Shown here in pieces: positions 11,300 to 22,390 of a stretch of 64,000 bases of DNA. Numbering within the stretch: position 1 is the first letter of the stretch; each line of letters begins with the position of its first letter. The DNA comes from Excoecaria cochinchinensis (lineage: Eukaryota > Streptophyta > Magnoliopsida > Malpighiales > Euphorbiaceae), in assembly GCA_947683425.1 (NCBI GenBank), contig CANTUQ010000043.1:11890501-11954500 (forward strand), written 5' to 3'. The notes under the pieces are model-generated. The model had not been told where the DNA came from, did no database searches, and saw only the letters and a list, made by a program, of their open reading frames with translations. The position numbers were made by a program, and so were the translations under genes.

Positions 11300-11445
11300 G
11301 AGCCCACCGACGGCCTTCCTTAGCTGACCGACGGGCGTCGGTTAAGGTAACCGAGGCGTCCGTTTGTCACTCAAGGAGGGGCGTCTGTAGGGGAGTGACC
11401 GACGGGCGTCAGTGATAAAGATGACCCGTCGGTCACCTCTGTCTC
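11300..11445. repeat. Second CGACGGGC motif cluster inside the LTR, downstream of the TATA box
   Basis: Several copies of CCGACGGGCGTC(A/G)G-like motifs and their partial complements (for example CCCGTCGGTCACC) occur in about 145 bp of the presumed R-U5 part. The same cluster is in the other LTRs (about 25697-25835, 29430-29600, 55730-55885). As RNA these near-palindromes could pair. Confidence 0.7.
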
Positions 11446-11924
11446 CGAAAAAACAGAATGAAGAGAAACCTTTTCAAAGTCAAGAAAAGTGGGTTTTATC
11501 CCAAAAGGAGATAGGAGAGTCAAAATAAAAGAAAGTAATGACAGATATTCAAAAAATTCTAAAAAATAAGAAATAAATATGAGATGAAATGGAGAAAGGA
11601 TCCGGAATATTTACCCTCAGATAATAGCTTCGGGTGAGATTCTTGTGTAGGTTAGAGCCCAGCGCGTTCCACGAGAAGCAAAGATGAAAGATTAAAGAGA
11701 GAAAATGGGACATTTCTTCTTCAATCCCTCAGAAAATCGATTTTGTAGTCAAAATCTAAAGAAAACTAATTAGCTTTTAGTTCCTTTTGACTGATTTGAT
11801 CCTTGGTTAAATAGATTTCCTTAGAAAATGTGTTTTGTTGGAAGAGAGAGAAAATTTGCTTGAAATTGGGCAGAGTTTCCTCCTTTGAAAATTTTTCCAA
11901 CCCTTTTCAAATGAAAATTCGGAG

Positions 11925-12165
11925 CTTTTATAGCCAGACACGACCGACGGGCGTCAGTGTATAGGGGCGGGCGTCGAAAGAATCCTTCTGACACAAGGAT
12001 TCATCCGACGGCCCTGCCACATCCACCGACGGGCGTCGGAAGGGTTACGTGCTCCGGGAAACCAGGCGGCATTCTGACAGTGGCGGTGATTTTTCGACGG
12101 GCGTCGGAAATACCACAAGCCGTCGGTGACTCGAAGCGACGGGCCGACTTCACAGACGGGCGGGC
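11925..12165 (-). promoter_or_regulatory. LTR promoter: TATA box with upstream near-palindrome cluster
   Basis: TATAAAAG lies on the minus strand at 11932-11925. Immediately upstream (11941-12165) are repeated CCGACGGGCGTCGG-type near-palindromes and an inverted pair GAATCCTT / AAGGATTC. By position this is U3, and transcription would start around 11900. The copy B equivalent is TATA at 26320-26327, and in C 30056-30063 and 56356-56363. Confidence 0.75.
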
Positions 12166-12364
12166 CGTCTGTGGAGGACAAAAAGTCTTTTGACTCGAAA
12201 AAAACCTCTGTTTTCTCCCCCTCTGCCCAGGAATTGTAAAAAGCCTCATTTCTCATGGAACGCGGGACTAAAACCTCCAAATCCAGCCCCTCATACAGGC
12301 TCGGACATTGATTTCATCATAGGGTAACCTCTGATCCGGACCGCTCCGGGACACGGTGCTTACA

Positions 12365-12383
12365 GTTGCCCCCAGTTTTGGGG
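12365..12383 (-). promoter_or_regulatory. Polypurine-like tract of copy B
   Basis: The minus strand reads CCCCAAAACTGGGGGCAAC directly before the 3' LTR terminus TGTAAGC. It is purine-rich only in part. The position and its conservation beside the C LTR (30510-30528) support priming of plus-strand DNA here. Confidence 0.6.
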
Positions 12384-12549
12384 AAACTAGTGCACAAGCG
12401 CCTAGATAAGCCAAAACTCAGAGAAAGGTCGGAAAGGAAGCGTACCTGCGACGGGTTTTCACCCCCCGTGCCTTTTGCCGGGTGGACCTCGCCTCGATCC
12501 GATCGGCGATGCTAAGATACTTTCATCGATCTTATCTCGATCTGTAGGT

Positions 12550-13010
12550 ATTCGGTGAGATGCAGCAGCTCTGGCTGCAACCTCGATCTAGTGAAGTGTG
12601 GTATGCTCTGACCGCGACTTCGATTGGGTGAGATGCAGCAAGCTTTGGCTAAGACCTCGATCTGGTGAGATGCAGCAAGCTTTGGCTACGTCCTCGATCT
12701 GTTGAGATGCAGCAAGCTTTGGCTACGACCTCGATCTGGTGAAGTGCGGTATGCTTTGACCACGACCTCGATCTGGTGAAGTGCGGTATGCTTTGACCAC
12801 AGCTCCGATTTATGAGATGCAGCATGCTTTGGCTACAGTCTCGATCTGGTGAAGAGCAGTGTTTCTTCAACTGCAGCTTCGATCTGTGAGATGCAACATG
12901 CTTTGGCTACAACCTCGATTTGGTGAAGAGCAGTGTTTCTTCAACTGCAGCTTCGATCTGGTGAGATGCAGCAAGCTTTGGCTACGACCTCGATGTGGTG
13001 AGATGAGGAA
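12550..13010. repeat. 37-bp tandem repeat near the 3' LTR of copy B
   Basis: About twelve variant units of roughly 37 bp, typical core GGTGAGATGCAGCAAGCTTT followed by GGCTACGACCTCGATCT, run between the sense ORF and the 3' LTR. Variants such as GAAGTGCGGTATGCTTTG alternate. Short frames across it are repeat artefacts. Element C has a related but longer-period array at 30700-31270. Tandem repeats near the 3' end are common in Tat/Ogre elements. Confidence 0.85.
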
Positions 13011-13425
13011 ACCCTGTCGGGTTCCTTGTTCCAAAAGAGATCTTTTTAATCGACGTCGATGTTTAGATCGGTATTCCTCTATACCTGTGTGATAAAAGAT
13101 TTTGTTAGCTCGCGCTTGAGAGGTCATCTTTTAACCTGTCTATTGATGGCGTGATCTTGCTTTATTTGCTATGCTATGTTTCATCTTTTATCCATTTTTT
13201 CTTATTGAGCTGTTATTGATCATCATTTTTTTTTTGTTATATTGTCATTTTTATCGACATATAAGCAAATATGAGAACATACACTTTCTGTGATGTGATT
13301 AAACAATTAATAATCGAAGGATCATGCAATAACGAAGCAAAAGTTTTCACTAGAAATTGTCATTTTTGTACAGTGCATATACAAAATATAAATATACAAA
13401 GGATACAAAAATAACTCCCTGAAGA
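13011..13425. other. AT-rich 3' flank of the sense extra ORF, copy B
   Basis: About 415 bp lie between the tandem array and the stop codon of the sense ORF. It is AT-rich with T runs and no gene. It probably holds the 3'UTR and polyadenylation region of the sense ORF. C has a clear homologue at about 31320-31735. Confidence 0.5.
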
Positions 13426-15402
13426 TCAGAGAGGTGTGTAGTCTGAGGGCTCATCGGGATCCTCGTTATCCGATATATGCACGGTCCCTGGCGGAGGTGG
13501 AGGTGGAGCTGTGGAGGGTCCTGCCTCGCGATCATGGGCCCGCCTGAAACGGATCTGAGTGTAACCATCCAAGAAGGGCTGGGTATAGGTGCTCATAAAC
13601 CCTAAAGTCTCAGAAACCTTGTCTCCCAACTTCTTGAAGGCTTGGCTCAGCTGAATGGTCTGCTCGCTGGCGGCTTTTCTCCTCTGCTCCGTCTGCTCCC
13701 TAAACTCCCTCATGGTCTGAGAAAGAGGGGGGAGAATCCCCTCTATCGCCTGGACGCGGGATCTCAGAGAGTCAAGTGACTCATCAATCATCTGTAGGGT
13801 CATATCGACCCTCTGAGACGCCTGGTCCTGTGACGTCCTCAAATCTTGAGCGAGTTGCTGCCTCAACTCCCTCTGCCCCTGAGCAACCTGCTCAATCATC
13901 CTCATCTACTCCCCTCTAAAAGCCTCCAGGACCCGAGCCTGCTCATCCCTAAAGGCATCCATGGCCCGAGTCTGCTCCCGAGCCGTATGCTCCATGTAGC
14001 CGGCCTGCTCTCGAGCCATGCGCTCCACCGACTGGGAATGCTCCAGAATGGCAGCCTGCTGGCGATCTAACCTCTTGTGGATAGCCCTGTCCCTCTCATC
14101 CTGTCGCCGCTCCAAGGATGTGAACATGGAGGTGAGGAGCTGAGAGAAGTCCGGCTGCACAGGCTGCTGCGGTGCTGGCTCTGGTGGTGGTGGCGAGGAG
14201 GTGGATGCCCCTGGGTCGCCTCGGGAGTACGGATGGTATCTCTCGGAGGGCCCATGGATAGACCTCTGTACCCTGGTGCTAGGTGATGGGACTGGAGTCG
14301 GCGCTCTGGATGCCGGTGAAGCAGCAAAGAGGTCGTCCATCGTGATCTCGAAGTCGAAGTCCGAGGGGGTCCTAGGTGGCTCCTGCTGCTGTGGTGGAGG
14401 CACCGTCTGCGGCTGAGGAGGCTAAGGCTGGGGCTCTGGCTGAGGCTGGGGCTGTGGCTGAGGCTGGGGCTCTAGCTCGGGCTGTGGAGGCTGCTCCTCC
14501 GGGTGCTCCGGATCCGCACCCAGGGGTGGAAGCGAGAACAGCTGCCGGGTCTCATGGATGGTCAACACCCTGTAGGCCTCCGCCTGGCCTGGAATCTGGG
14601 AGATCATCCCCATCTGAACTGCCGCTGCGGCGTCTACATGGATCCCCTCCGGCAAGGGTCCTCTCAACCTCTCGGGGTTAACCCCCAATCTCAAAAGCAA
14701 ATGGGTGATGACTCCTCCTACCATCACCACCGGCATCATCCCTCTGCTGACTCTGGTCAAGTTAACCAAGATCTCGTGGCTAATGTTGAGACACTGGCCT
14801 GCCACCGTAGCCCAGAGGCTCTAGATCTCGGTCGCGTTAAGCGACCCTGGATTACCAGCTCGACCGAGGTACGAATTGGAAAGCACTCTGTGCAAATACC
14901 GGAGTGCCTGAGACACCAGTACGGTGCTCTTCGCTGTATCGTGATCGTACAGCACTCCTGGTATGGCAATGGCCGCCCAATGGGCGCGTCTCACCGTTCG
15001 TCGCGGGATCTCGACCCCCTCCTCTCTAGGGAGCCCCATGGCCTGAGCAAACCTCTGCTTGGTGATGCTGAAATGGTCGCCGTCAAACCAAAACTGAATC
15101 ACCCCTGGGTCGGTATCTGCACTCTAAAAGCCGGCATAGCGGAGAGTGGCCAAGACCTGGTGGGTAGCCTTTGGAAAAGTCTGGAAGGAGGGCTCAAGGA
15201 ACTTCGTCCAACCAGCACCCTCGGCAAGTAGATCAAACTCTGGGGCCAACCCTAGGGCCTCTAGAAATGGGCGAGATACAAAACGGCTGGCCCGAAACTC
15301 TACCTGAGCCAACGCTCTATACCTCTGAGCCGACTCATCATCCATCCAATCCGGAGCTACAAGCTCGGGCTGGGCCTGCGGCGCTCTACGTCTAGGAGGC
15401 AT
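13426..15402 (-). pseudogene. Sense extra ORF, copy B: plant-transposon-protein-like domain, P/Q linker and coiled coil
   Basis: One frame of 658 codons is interrupted by four stops, all TAG (15124, 14821, 14422, 13906). Residues about 1-290 form the globular domain shared with D. Residues about 290-330 are Pro/Gln/Glu-rich (QPQPQPEP). Then follow an acidic block (DFDFEITMDDLF) and a long Arg/Glu/Gln-rich coiled coil at about 425-600, ending DEPSDYTPL. A 5'UTR intron and TATA box precede it. The domain resembles ATHILA ORF-1 / putative plant transposon proteins. A coiled-coil dimer with a globular head could bind nucleic acid, but no function is established. Confidence 0.8.
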
Positions 15403-15403
15403 C

Positions 15404-16111
15404 CTGCAAAAGGGAAGAGAGTAAACATCGAAAATTGGGCAAAACAAATATTTTTAAACTTATTTTCAAAGCGAAGGCCAATTTGGGCCTCACCGGGGCA
15501 ATAGCAGCCCAAAACAAGATAAAAAAAATGATAAGGATACAAAAAAAGAGAAGAGCAAACATCCAGTCTAAGGAAGTGTCTTAAAGTGGCTCGCACGCAT
15601 CATGGCAAAAGCAAACATGCAACTAGCGTGAAAATAATTAATGTGAATAAGAATGGGCCTTCTAGGTCCCAGGATATGCATTATACAAGAAAAAAAAATT
15701 CAATTCTTGAGCAAATGATAAAAATTTGGGCAGCATCCCGGCAGGGGTATGCCCAACCTCCTGCATAAAAAGGCAAAAACATAGGCCTCAGGCCTCAACA
15801 ATAATACACGCATGTAAATGGGGCGCACCCCGGCAAGAGTGTGCCCCCAATAACACAAAATAATGGCCTCAGGCCGCAAAAGCAGTATATGCACATAATG
15901 GTGCGCTAAAGAGATGTAGTTCTAAAGCACCAAAATTATAGAAAAATTCTATTTCTATGTAATCATGCAGAAATCAGGTTTAATTGCACTAAAAAAAATG
16001 GGCAGCATTCCCCCTAAATTCCTAAAGCATTTGGAATTTTCTAAAGTTGAAAGGAGAAGAAATGAATTAATGAATTAAACAAAACTCAAAAGAAAGTAAT
16101 TATTTACTTAC
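15404..16111 (-). other. Predicted 5'UTR intron of the sense extra ORF, copy B
   Basis: A GTAAGT donor begins at 16111 and the cttttgcag acceptor ends at 15404, just before the ATG at 15402. Sequence and length (708 bp) are nearly identical to copy A. Confidence 0.7.
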
Positions 16112-16305
16112 TTGTAGTCGCGGGAAGTGTAGAAACTGGAGAAAATATGAATATCAAAGCGCCCGGTGAGTAGAAAATGCGAAAATATGAAGAAATCGCG
16201 AAAAAAATGAAGAAATGCTTGAAAAAATGCCAAAAAACGCAAAGAAAAACGGTTTGGGAGAAGAAATGAAAGGGACAGCAGCGTTTGCACCGTCTGTCAC
16301 TCGCC

Positions 16306-16558
16306 CTTATATAGAATTTCTTTACCGACGGGCAGGGCGTCTGTACAAGCGACCGACGGGCTGGCCGTCTGTCATGCGATAAATGCGAGTTAATGCGCGT
16401 GATGAATGCAATGCTGACGTATGCGTCTGCCAGGTAGATTTCCTTCCGACGGGCAGGCCGTCCCTTTGGAGAGGCGGGCAGGCCGTCTCTTTGTAGAGGC
16501 GGGCAGACCGTCTCTGTAGAGAGGCGGGTAGGCCATCGGTGACACTTCCCTATAAAAA
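16306..16558. promoter_or_regulatory. Internal bidirectional promoter, copy B (three array units)
   Basis: The minus-strand TATATAAG is at 16306-16313 and the + strand TATAAAAA at 16551-16558. The 25-bp array between them (16446-16538) has three units against four in copy A. Confidence 0.7.
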
Positions 16559-16625
16559 CTTACAAAATTTTTGCTCTTTTTGTCTTTTCATTTTCCAACA
16601 TCTTGAGCCTTTCATCTTTCTCAAA

Positions 16626-17974
16626 ATGTCTTCCCCTCTTGCCCAAAGGATGCACCGCATCTTAGATGACAAACACACTTGGGGAGAAGGCGCCCTCTCC
16701 TCTCTGTCTGGGCTGAAATATCTGTGCCGGGTGAAAATCGACCAGAACCTCCTCCTGGCGGCGACCCATTTCTGGAACCCCCGGTTTCACGTCTTCCAGT
16801 TCACCTATCAGGAACTGTGCCCTTTGCCTGAAGAGTTAGCTTCCATTCTGGGAGCCCGGTTCCCTCCTAGCGCTCTGCCTTGCATCCCCCGCTGCGGCTT
16901 ATTCCAGACCCGGGATGTAGCCATGGCTCTGGGCATACCTTCTTCCGAGGCCATCCGGCTGATTCCTCCGGGCTCTTCCTTTTCTTTGGGGCCACTGATC
17001 GAGGCTCTGGATCGGTTCACTGACATCCCCACATATCGGGTAAGCATCACATTCTTATTCTGCATGGTGAACTTCCTTACTGTTGTTCTAGGAGGTTTGA
17101 CAGGTGACTCTCGTCTGTTCAGAATCTTGAGCGACTTTCATCTGGGACTGTCACCCCTACCACTTGTCCTGGCTGAAACTATTCTGGGTTTGGACGCTGT
17201 GAGCTTTGGGTCCACTACAACCTTTACCGGCAGCCCCTTATTGCTCCAGGTACGTCATTATTTTAAAGGTAGTGCATCCCTTATGGATTTTCACACTAGC
17301 TTTTCTTAGCGGGAGGTGCATCCTTTCGGATTTTCACACAACCCTGCGCCTTATTTTTGCCTGAAGTAAATCCTACTTACTCCAGCAGATTTTTCTCTTT
17401 TTTTTTTTCTTTTTTTCTTTTTTCTTTTCTTTTTTTTCTTTTTTTTTGGATCTGGCTGCAAGAAAAACTGAAGATGCTGTCTGAACCACCCCCTCGCGTT
17501 ACTCCCCAGTACTCGCCGAGCCATTTCCTGCCTCGTCGACGACTGTATGGGTGTGTCACTGCTGGTGAAGGCATTACCTGGTTTAGCGAGCTGTCAGATG
17601 ACGATATCAACTTCACGTCTGCCTGGCTCCCACTGTCTCATGTGGTCATCGACGGGCCATCGGGTTGTGTTCCTCTCTGCGGCCTCCGTCAAGCCACCTT
17701 CTGCATCACCTCTCGATGTACACGACAGCTCGGGACGACCCAGGATATAGTGAGGGTTCCCCTATCTTTCCGAGGAGGAGCTCTCTCGGCCACGTTTGCT
17801 TCTCGGTATCATGAGTTGTGGGGTAGACTACCCGTGAAGACTGTTATCCCGAGGTTTGGTAATCATTCTGCGTCTTCGACTAGCGAGTACAAGAAGTGGA
17901 TCCTTACCCCAGCGTCTGATAACAGGACTCGAGGGCTCAAACATCTGGTCGGCGAGAGCAGCAGCAGGACTTAG
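16626..17974 (+). pseudogene. aORF, copy B: no premature stop, 3' splice site lost
   Basis: Exon 1 is 16626-17249 (208 codons) and the exon 2 equivalent is 17450-17974. Neither contains a premature stop, so the 382-residue coding sequence is intact at exon level. However, the acceptor reads tttttttgg instead of tttttcag before ATCTGG, so normal splicing should fail. The pyrimidine tract happens to be open in the exon 2 frame. The antisense position and tail-to-tail relation to pol are as in copies A and C. It is likely dead or mis-spliced. Confidence 0.75.
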
Positions 17975-18362
17975 CTTAGCCTATATATGTATTTCTTTTG
18001 GTGCTACATTTCTTTTTAATGCAGAACTAGGGAATGACGAAAATGAAAAAAATAATATTCATTCTATTTCAGGAATCTGCGTACATTTTCATATAATTTC
18101 AGCATATATGATCAGTTTTGGCATTTACTCAGCTGCTTACGCGCTGTCAATACATGAAACCAAATTTTAACAGCATCAACTCCTGTTACCAATCGGCCCT
18201 CTCGGGTTTTCTCGATCGGACATTTTCTCTCATGCCTCTAATTTTTGCACAGGATGCCTTTTTTCGGTTTTCACCCTGTCGAGGCGCCCAATTTTAGCAT
18301 AGCCGCCTTTTTTCGGTTTTCGACTTGCAGGGCATTTTATTCTCTTCTTTTTATTTTGGTCT

Positions 18363-19443
18363 TTAGCCGTGGAACCTTTTGAGTCTGTCGACATTGATCG
18401 GTTCTTTGAATTCGTTCCCATCGCTATCTGACAAGATTGCAGCTCCTTTGGACAGCAGCTTCTTAAGGATATACGGCCCTTCCTAGGTAGGTCTGAATTT
18501 CCCCCTGATGTCTGGTATCCCTGGCCTCATCTGTTTGAACACCAAGTCCCCTTCTTTCAGTGGATGCTTCCTCACTTTCTTCCCGAAAGTTCTTGCCAAT
18601 CTCTTCTGGTAAATCTGATTATGATAATAAGCTCTCAGCCTACTCTCATCCAGTAAGTTCAAGTGCTGTAACCTCTGCTGCGCCCATTCGGCTTCCGGGA
18701 TTTGGGCCTCCATGACCACCCTTAGCGATTTAAGTTCTATCTCTACTGGCAATACTGCTTCTGTTCCGTATACTAGGAAAAATGGTGTAGCGCCTGTAGA
18801 TGCCCTTACTGTCGTTCTGTATCCCCACAGGGCAAAGGGTAACTTCTCAGCCCAGTCCTTGTAGGTTTGGACCATCTTGGACAGGATCTTCTTCACATTC
18901 TTATTTGCGGCCTCTACTGCTCCATTCGCTTGCGGTCGGTAGGGAGAGGATTTATGATGCTCGACACCATACTTCTCGAGAAGTTTTCTGGTTTCTCCCA
19001 TGAACTGCACCCCATTATCAGACACTATGTGATGAGGGAGGCCATATCTGCAGATCAAATTCCTCTCTATGAACTTGGCCATGTCCCTTGCGTCAATTTT
19101 CTTGAAGGATTCTGCCTCGACCCATTTGGTGAAATAGTCGATCGCGACTATGATGTATCTGTGCCCATTGGACGCCGTAGGGCGAATCTCTCCAATGATA
19201 TCTATCCCCCAAGCAGCAAACGACCAAGGTGATGTCAGGTTATGTAGTTCTGATACCGGCAGGTGTCTCAGGTCTGCGTACTGTTGGCACAACTGACATT
19301 GTTTGACATACTTTGAGCAATCACTGTCTATCGTAAGCCAATAAAAGCCTTGTCTCATGATCTTCTTGGCCAAGGTCAAACCATTCATGTGGGCCCCATA
19401 GACACCTGCATGGGTTTCCTCCATTATCTTGCGGGCTTCTCCT
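18363..19443 (-). pseudogene. Integrase region of pol, copy B
   Basis: It has the same zinc finger and DDE core as copy A (WGIDIIG, VSDNGVQF, NGAVEAAN). The codon that is TAG in copy A (KEGDLVFK stop) is CAG here, but copy B has its own TAG at 18483-18485 in place of the Trp codon after GKFRPT. The pol stop is TAA at 18363-18365. The private lesions show that A and B decayed independently after duplication. Confidence 0.88.
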
Positions 19444-20929
19444 TCATTTCAAATATCTTAACGGATTTTGCTTGGCCACTGCTTGAACTTTGTATGAGTG
19501 GAAGTAATGTCTCAGCTTCTTTGATGCCCAAATCACTGCGAGGCAGATCTTCTCTACTTCAGCATATTTTATTTCATAAGCCAGGAACTTCTTGCTGAGG
19601 TAATAAATCGCAAACTCCACCCCAAATTCATCCTCTTGAGCCATCATGGCGCCCACTGAACCGTCCTCTACTGCCAGGTACAGAATAAGCGGTTTGACCG
19701 GTTGCGGAGGCCTTAGCACTGGCGGATTCAACAGATATTCCCTGATATTATCAAAGGCTCTTTGGCAGTCTTCGTTCCAGACTACAGGCTGATTCTTTCT
19801 AAGAAGCTTAAAAATAGGCTCGCATATCGAAGTGAGCTTGGCAATAAACCGGCTGACATACTGCAGCTTGCCCAGGAAACTCCTTACATCCCCTCTGGCT
19901 GACGACATGTCCCAATAGCTTTCCTGAAGTCACTCCGAAAATGCACTTCTTGGGGTTACGTCGCAGATTATACTTATCGATCCTGGTGAAGAACTTCTCT
20001 AGAGCTTCAAAGTGTCCCTCTCGGGTGGCTGATTTGACCATCATGTCATCGACATACACTTCCACTTCTTTATGAATCAGGTCGCTTAAGATCTTGGTCG
20101 CCATTCTCTGATATGTGGCCCCTGCATTCTTCAGGCCGAAAGGCATGACCCGATAGGCATAGGTCCCCCACTCTGTGGTAAAGGTAGTTTTAACCCGATC
20201 AGCTATCTTGTTCAGGATCTGGTTGTAGCCCATATAACCATCTCCAAAGCTGTACATCGCGCAATTGGCAGCACTGTCTATCAATACATCAATATGGGGT
20301 AGTGGAAAATCATCTTTAGGGCAGGCTTTGTTAAGATCTAGATAATCCACCCTGACCTTTCCGTTCTTCTTTGCTACAGGGACCACATTTGCCAGCCATG
20401 TAGGATACTGCACTTCTATGAGGAACTTGGCTTCAATCTGCTGTCGAATTTCCTCCTTAACCTTGTCAGCCCATTCTGGTCTTAGCCTTCTCAACTTCTG
20501 CTTCACAGGCTTGCAATCTGGGTAAGTTGGGATGGCATGTTCCGCCACGTCTCGGTCAATTCCCGGCATGTCCTCGTAGGTCCAGGCAAAGACTTTTTCA
20601 TGTTTTCTTATTATTCTCTCAAAATTTTTTCTCTCCTCAGGAGTTATGCTTAATGCTATTAGAATTTCTCTCGGATTTTCCGAGGTTCCAAGATTACAAG
20701 GCGTTGTGCCAGCGGAGTCAATGTAAAAAATTGATGGAATATGATCATGTTCATGCATGTTGAAATCATTAGAAACATCGCACAAATAAGTGAAATTGTT
20801 TATCTTATTAATAATATTATAGTTATCATTTACATCATAAAAGAGTTCTGGAATAAAAAGACAGTCTAAACTAGAGTCTTCTTCTGCCACTCCCGAGGTT
20901 GATGCTGTTGCAGCTTGCTCACTAGCTTC
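19444..20929 (-). pseudogene. Reverse transcriptase with truncated RNase H, copy B
   Basis: It is identical in structure to copy A: YVDDMM active site intact, 6-bp deletion before VDY, frame-shifting deletion after VVSQRG (near 19905), and loss of the RNase H to integrase interval at about 19445. These shared lesions predate the A/B split. Confidence 0.88.
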
Positions 20930-22390
20930 CTAATTTAGCAGAGGCCCCTCAGGCGTGTCGGAGGAAATCCTCAAATCTCCCATCTTTAGCTCTAATTCTG
21001 CTATCTTCTCCTTCCCTTTCAACCTGGCAGCTACCATCTTTTCAGTAACGACCTCCTCAAGCTCGCATTTGTCCCAAGTGATACCCTGGGTCATAACCTC
21101 TTCATCCCAAAAGTCTTTGACAGTCTTGACAAACCCGACATGCCAGTCATACACATCGTTAAAGATTTCGAAGCCAGGGATGATCCTCCCCTCTACCCAG
21201 TGCGGCTTATCTTCGCCCGCATATGCACAAACTAAGGATGCCGGTACGAAGCTCCCTGTTATGTGGGGGATTTTACCCGGTACCCTCTTCTTGCCGAAGC
21301 CACCTCTATACCCCAGACCTTTCCGGCTCCTTTGCCCTTGAGTAGTGATCGCGATTTGCAGTCCTTTGGAGCTTTTGCCTAGACCAGCCCCAGGAAGATA
21401 ATGCATCCTCTTCATCATATTAACCACAGCCGGGCTATCCACTGACCCACGCTCTTCCCTTATCATGGACACGTGGAAGCCACTAAATGGCTGATTGGCT
21501 ATTTCCAGTGCTGAGACCTGGTTTTCCCTGGCCGCTTTGATAGTTACCACCTCCCCTTCGTGTGGGAACTTTATCATCTGATGCAGTGTGGATGGCACTC
21601 CCCCTAATTTATGGAACCAGGGTCTCTCGAGTAAAGCTGAGAAGTTAGCAGGTATGGGCAGAACTACAAATTCAACCTCCACTTCAATAGGTCCTGTCTT
21701 GACCAAAGTCTTAAAGGTTCCTGAGGCTTGCCTCCTCGAGTTGTCGTAGGCTGTGATAGTCAGATCTGATCTACTGAGCATATCTTCGTTTAAACCAAAA
21801 GCTTGCAAAGCTATCAAAGGGCACACATTGATAGAAGACCCGTCGTCCACCATAACGCAAGCAGTGTGCTTATCGTTAATCTGCACTTTAATGTACAAGG
21901 GTCGGTTGTGGTTGCGGCCTTTAACAGGTAGGTCGGCGTCAGAAAAGACCAATCTCTCCTCGGATCCTCCCTTAATTAAACCCAAAAGTTCTGACGGGGA
22001 AATAGTGGTGGCGACTGTGGCCTCAACCAAAGCTTCTACTACCTTCTGCCTATGAGAGGGGGATTGCCTCAACAGATCCCATATGGATATTTGAGCCGCA
22101 GTTTTCTTCAACTGTCTGACAATCTGCCCCTCCTCTGGCTCTTTCTCTGCTGATGGCTGTACCGGCTTAGGTAGCCTCGTAATCTCGGGGATCACCCTTC
22201 CACTCCTCGTCACAGCCCTTATCTCTCCTTCGTCTCCATCGGAGCCCCACAAATCAAGGTTTATCCCCTCTTCATCCTCGGCTTCTCCACCGCTTTCACT
22301 GCTAGACCAGCAATCAAGGGTCGCCACAACTGCTTTCTCCTCTCTATCCTTGGAATTACCAGCAGTGAACTTCTCACTGCCATACAGATC
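20930..22390 (-). pseudogene. Protease (with G-patch-like segment) region, copy B
   Basis: The aspartic protease block VMVDDGSSINVCP and the GAGLGK / GLGYRGG segment are present. It is bounded by the TAA at 22391-22393 and the TAG at 20930-20932, both shared with copy A. One change from the consensus is LLERPWF for LLGRPWF near the second protease block. Confidence 0.85.

Larger units (their letters stand above)
1..12364 (-). mobile_element. Tat/Ogre-like Ty3/gypsy retrotransposon, copy A (left end outside window)
   Basis: This is the left copy of a tandem pair. Read on the minus strand it runs 5' LTR (10322-12364), primer site, gag, protease, RT, a residual RNase H, integrase, antisense aORF, bidirectional promoter and sense extra ORF. 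It then leaves the window at base 1 inside that last gene. It matches copy B at an offset of about 14.4 kb with under 1 percent mismatch by eye. Its 5' LTR is also the 3' LTR of copy B. Gene order and the presence of extra ORFs fit the Tat clade of plant Ty3/gypsy elements. It cannot be autonomous: RNase H is mostly deleted and several frames are broken. Confidence 0.9.
10322..12364 (-). repeat. Shared LTR: 5' LTR of copy A and 3' LTR of copy B
   Basis: The LTR is 2043 bp and begins TGTGACGCGC and ends GGTGCTTACA on the + strand. The primer site flanks it on the left and a polypurine-like tract on the right, so it acts as 5' LTR for A and 3' LTR for B at once. No target duplication separates A and B. 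It differs from the LTR at 24717-26760 by about 15 substitutions and one indel by eye. U3 is at the right (12364 to about 11900) and holds the CGACGGGC cluster; R-U5 is the long left part. Confidence 0.93.

Noticed and set aside
12649..13127. Cys/Ser/His-rich repeat protein on the minus strand and its + strand counterpart
   Set aside because: It is a translation of the 37-bp tandem repeat; frames stay open because the repeat lacks stops.
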